DNA of 14,038 nt. Source: JADFNO01 sp965369945 (GTDB taxonomy: Bacteria; Planctomycetota; Phycisphaerae; Phycisphaerales; SM1A02). The stretch lies in the NCBI GenBank assembly GCA_965369945.1, contig CBDUST010000093.1, positions 1-14,038 of the forward strand, written 5' to 3'. The notes under the pieces were generated by a model. That model did no database searches and was not told the origin of the DNA. It saw nothing but the letters and a program-made list of their open reading frames with translations. A program made the position numbers and the translations under genes. This document shows, in pieces, positions 12,564 to 14,038 of this stretch (position 1 is the stretch's first letter; every line of letters starts with the position of its first letter).

Positions 12564-13745
12564 TTAGACAGTGGCGTGCGAGTCAGGTCCCGGACGTTGC
12601 GAGACGGACGTGCCGTGAGCCAGCAGCGCCGCCTCGAGATTAGCCACGCGAATCATCCCGGGAATCAGCAAAAGATCGACCAGTTGCCCGATAAAGAACA
12701 GTCCACCGGTCAAGAGCCAGATGATTCCGGTGATCCATCGTCCGGCATAGAACCGGTGGATTCCGAACACACCGACGAAGCCTAGACACCAAAGCAGATA
12801 GGCGATGCCCGCAGATTTCACCCCTGCAACCGGGTAATACGTCGGCGCGAGAGTTCCGCGTGGTGCAAGTGTCGCTTGCGCCGGCCCCGGAGTCTGCCGC
12901 CGCGCCACCACCTCAATGTCGGTCTTGACATCATCAGCACGTTGATATCGCCGGACCGGCTCCTTCTCCAAGGCGTGCAGCACGATCTCGTCAAGAGACC
13001 CGTCAACCGGCGCCCGTTGAGACGGCAATGGGAATCGCCCAATGGGCAACTCGCCCGTGAGCAACTCGTACAACACGACTCCAAGCGAATAAAGATCGGC
13101 CCGATGATCGACTTCGGTCGTCGATTCAATCTGCTCCGGAGCCATGTAGTGCATCGTCCCCATGATCTGTTGCGGCGCGGTCAGCGTGTAATCAGTCTTG
13201 CCGCGCGATACGAGCTTGGCAATTCCGAAGTCGGCAATCTTCACCCGCCCAATCTTATCTAGAAGAATGTTCTCCGGCTTGATGTCGCGATGAACGATCC
13301 CTTCCTCGTGCGCGTAGGCGAGCGCATCACACACCTGCCCGACTATCGCCAATGTCTTGCTCGGATCGACAGCGCCGGCGTTCATCACGTGACGCAAATT
13401 CGAGCCGTCAACATACTCCATGATGAAGTAATACAGATCGCCTGCCTGACCCGAATCGTGAATCGTCACGATGTTTGGATGTTGTAATCGCGCCAAAGAT
13501 CGCGCTTCGCGGTCGAATCGCTCAGCGAAACTGGCATCACGATCAGGATCAGGCAGTAACACCTTTAAGGCGACCGGCCTATCCAGACTCTTTTGCCGCG
13601 CTTCATACACCGCACCCATTCCCCCCTGCCCCAATAGCCCAACGATCTGAAGCTGTGGAAAGTGCTCAGCAATGTCCTCCGGTGGCGGCGCGCCGATTGG
13701 CCCGGCTCGGCGAATCGTAGGATTGTCAGAAGGAAGATCGCTCAT
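12564..13745 (-). CDS. Hanks-type Ser/Thr protein kinase with C-terminal TM2 domain
   Basis: The product has 393 residues from the ATG at 13745; a GTG two codons earlier is possible. All kinase landmarks are present: glycine loop GQGGMG (39-44), lysine K61 in VALKVL, E80 in the C-helix, HRDIKPEN (152-159), DFG (172-174) and APE (201-203). It should be an active kinase. Residues about 313-365 form a TM2 domain with two membrane helices (GIAYLLWCLGFVGVFGIHRF and GIIWLLTGGLFFIGQLVDLL), so the kinase is tethered to the membrane with little outside it. TM2 kinases are frequent in Planctomycetota. No sensor domain is present, so the signal is unknown. It starts 23 bp after the RidA-family stop and is probably in the same operon. 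Confidence 0.94.
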   Translation of the reverse strand: MSDLPSDNPTIRRAGPIGAPPPEDIAEHFPQLQIVGLLGQGGMGAVYEARQKSLDRPVALKVLLPDPDRDASFAERFDREARSLARLQHPNIVTIHDSGQAGDLYYFIMEYVDGSNLRHVMNAGAVDPSKTLAIVGQVCDALAYAHEEGIVHRDIKPENILLDKIGRVKIADFGIAKLVSRGKTDYTLTAPQQIMGTMHYMAPEQIESTTEVDHRADLYSLGVVLYELLTGELPIGRFPLPSQRAPVDGSLDEIVLHALEKEPVRRYQRADDVKTDIEVVARRQTPGPAQATLAPRGTLAPTYYPVAGVKSAGIAYLLWCLGFVGVFGIHRFYAGRWITGIIWLLTGGLFFIGQLVDLLLIPGMIRVANLEAALLAHGTSVSQRPGPDSHATV

Positions 13746-13768
13746 GTGCACATTATCTCTGCGTTCAC

Positions 13769-14038
13769 TTATTCACTCAAGGGAACTACCCGAAAACCCG
13801 CCTGCGCAACCACCTGAATCTCGACACGAGCCCCGCCCGGCAAGCGCGACACCTCGACGCAAGCCCGCGCCGGATACGGCGGATCGAACCGCTGCGCGTA
13901 AACGTCATTGAATTCACCATACTGATCGAGACTGGTTAGGTAAACGGTCACGCTGATTACATCACTGAGCGCTGCATCTGATCGAGCCAGTTCCCGCTCA
14001 ACAGCGTCGAGCGCTGTTTGGACCTCCTGGGTGAAGCT
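13769..14038 (-). CDS. RidA (YjgF/YER057c/UK114) family protein, partial
   Basis: The frame is open from the right edge to a TAA at 13769, giving 89 residues; the N-terminus is off the window. The sequence matches the C-terminal two thirds of the family: SFTQEVQTALDAVERELARS, then DVISVTVYLTSLDQYGEFNDVYAQRF, then PYPARACVEVSRLPGGARVEIQVVA. PARACVEV holds the arginine expected to bind the substrate carboxylate, and the final VEIQVVA is the family end. RidA proteins are small trimers that hydrolyse reactive enamine/imine intermediates from PLP enzymes. The GTG at 13951 is internal and not the start. It lies just upstream of the kinase. Confidence 0.9.
   Translation of the reverse strand, partial: SFTQEVQTALDAVERELARSDAALSDVISVTVYLTSLDQYGEFNDVYAQRFDPPYPARACVEVSRLPGGARVEIQVVAQAGFRVVPLSE

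Noticed and set aside
12387..12785. 132-codon plus-strand frame across the PEP-CTERM end and the terminator
   Set aside because: It runs through the terminator and antisense to the kinase C-terminus without protein character.

Overview
The window looks like a chromosomal segment from a moderately GC-rich Gram-negative bacterium, most probably a member of the Planctomycetota. This is an inference from gene content: a PEP-CTERM protein with a VPAPGA sorting signal, a Hanks-type kinase fused to a TM2 domain, a lipoprotein ending in a (GK)n tail, a RAYT-type transposase with its own palindromes, and a repeat protein of a W..H...G.WP type. No rRNA, tRNA, CRISPR array or prophage is visible.

Left part (1-3126). 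A methyltransferase-like gene runs off the left edge on the minus strand. A small unrecognised plus-strand gene follows (1029-1403). asnS (asparaginyl-tRNA synthetase, minus strand) comes next. Its last codons are repeated as an exact 19-bp direct repeat 106 bp further downstream, next to a probable terminator.

Chaperonin block (3127-6180, plus strand). A degenerate receiver-domain protein, groES, an unrecognised 77-residue protein and groEL follow each other with gaps of 62, 69 and 85 bp. A strong intrinsic terminator closes the block. Short heptamer tandem repeats sit between groES and the 77-residue gene. No CIRCE operator is visible; instead a GTAAATG/CATTTAC palindrome lies between asnS and the block.

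Accessory part (6181-8118). A second terminator-like hairpin is followed by an orphan HNH-type protein. Then come a short coding remnant, a structured non-coding stretch (hairpin, G-run motif, half REP, full REP) and a RAYT transposase flanked by REP palindromes. A third REP lies about 1.2 kb away at 9363-9390. REP, loop and one-sided CGTC tail are conserved in the same orientation, and one stem position shows compensatory change. This looks like a RAYT with its own REP substrate family.

Right part (8171-14038). The genes are two DinB-superfamily proteins, a type IV pilin/pseudopilin-like protein, a small lipoprotein, a protein made almost wholly of four 74-75 residue repeats, a PEP-CTERM protein with a clear terminator, a TM2-anchored Ser/Thr kinase, and the C-terminal part of a RidA-family protein at the right edge. 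The two observations most likely to be new biology are the four-repeat protein and the 77-residue protein inside the groESL operon. The REP/RAYT set is a good case for mechanism and evolution work.
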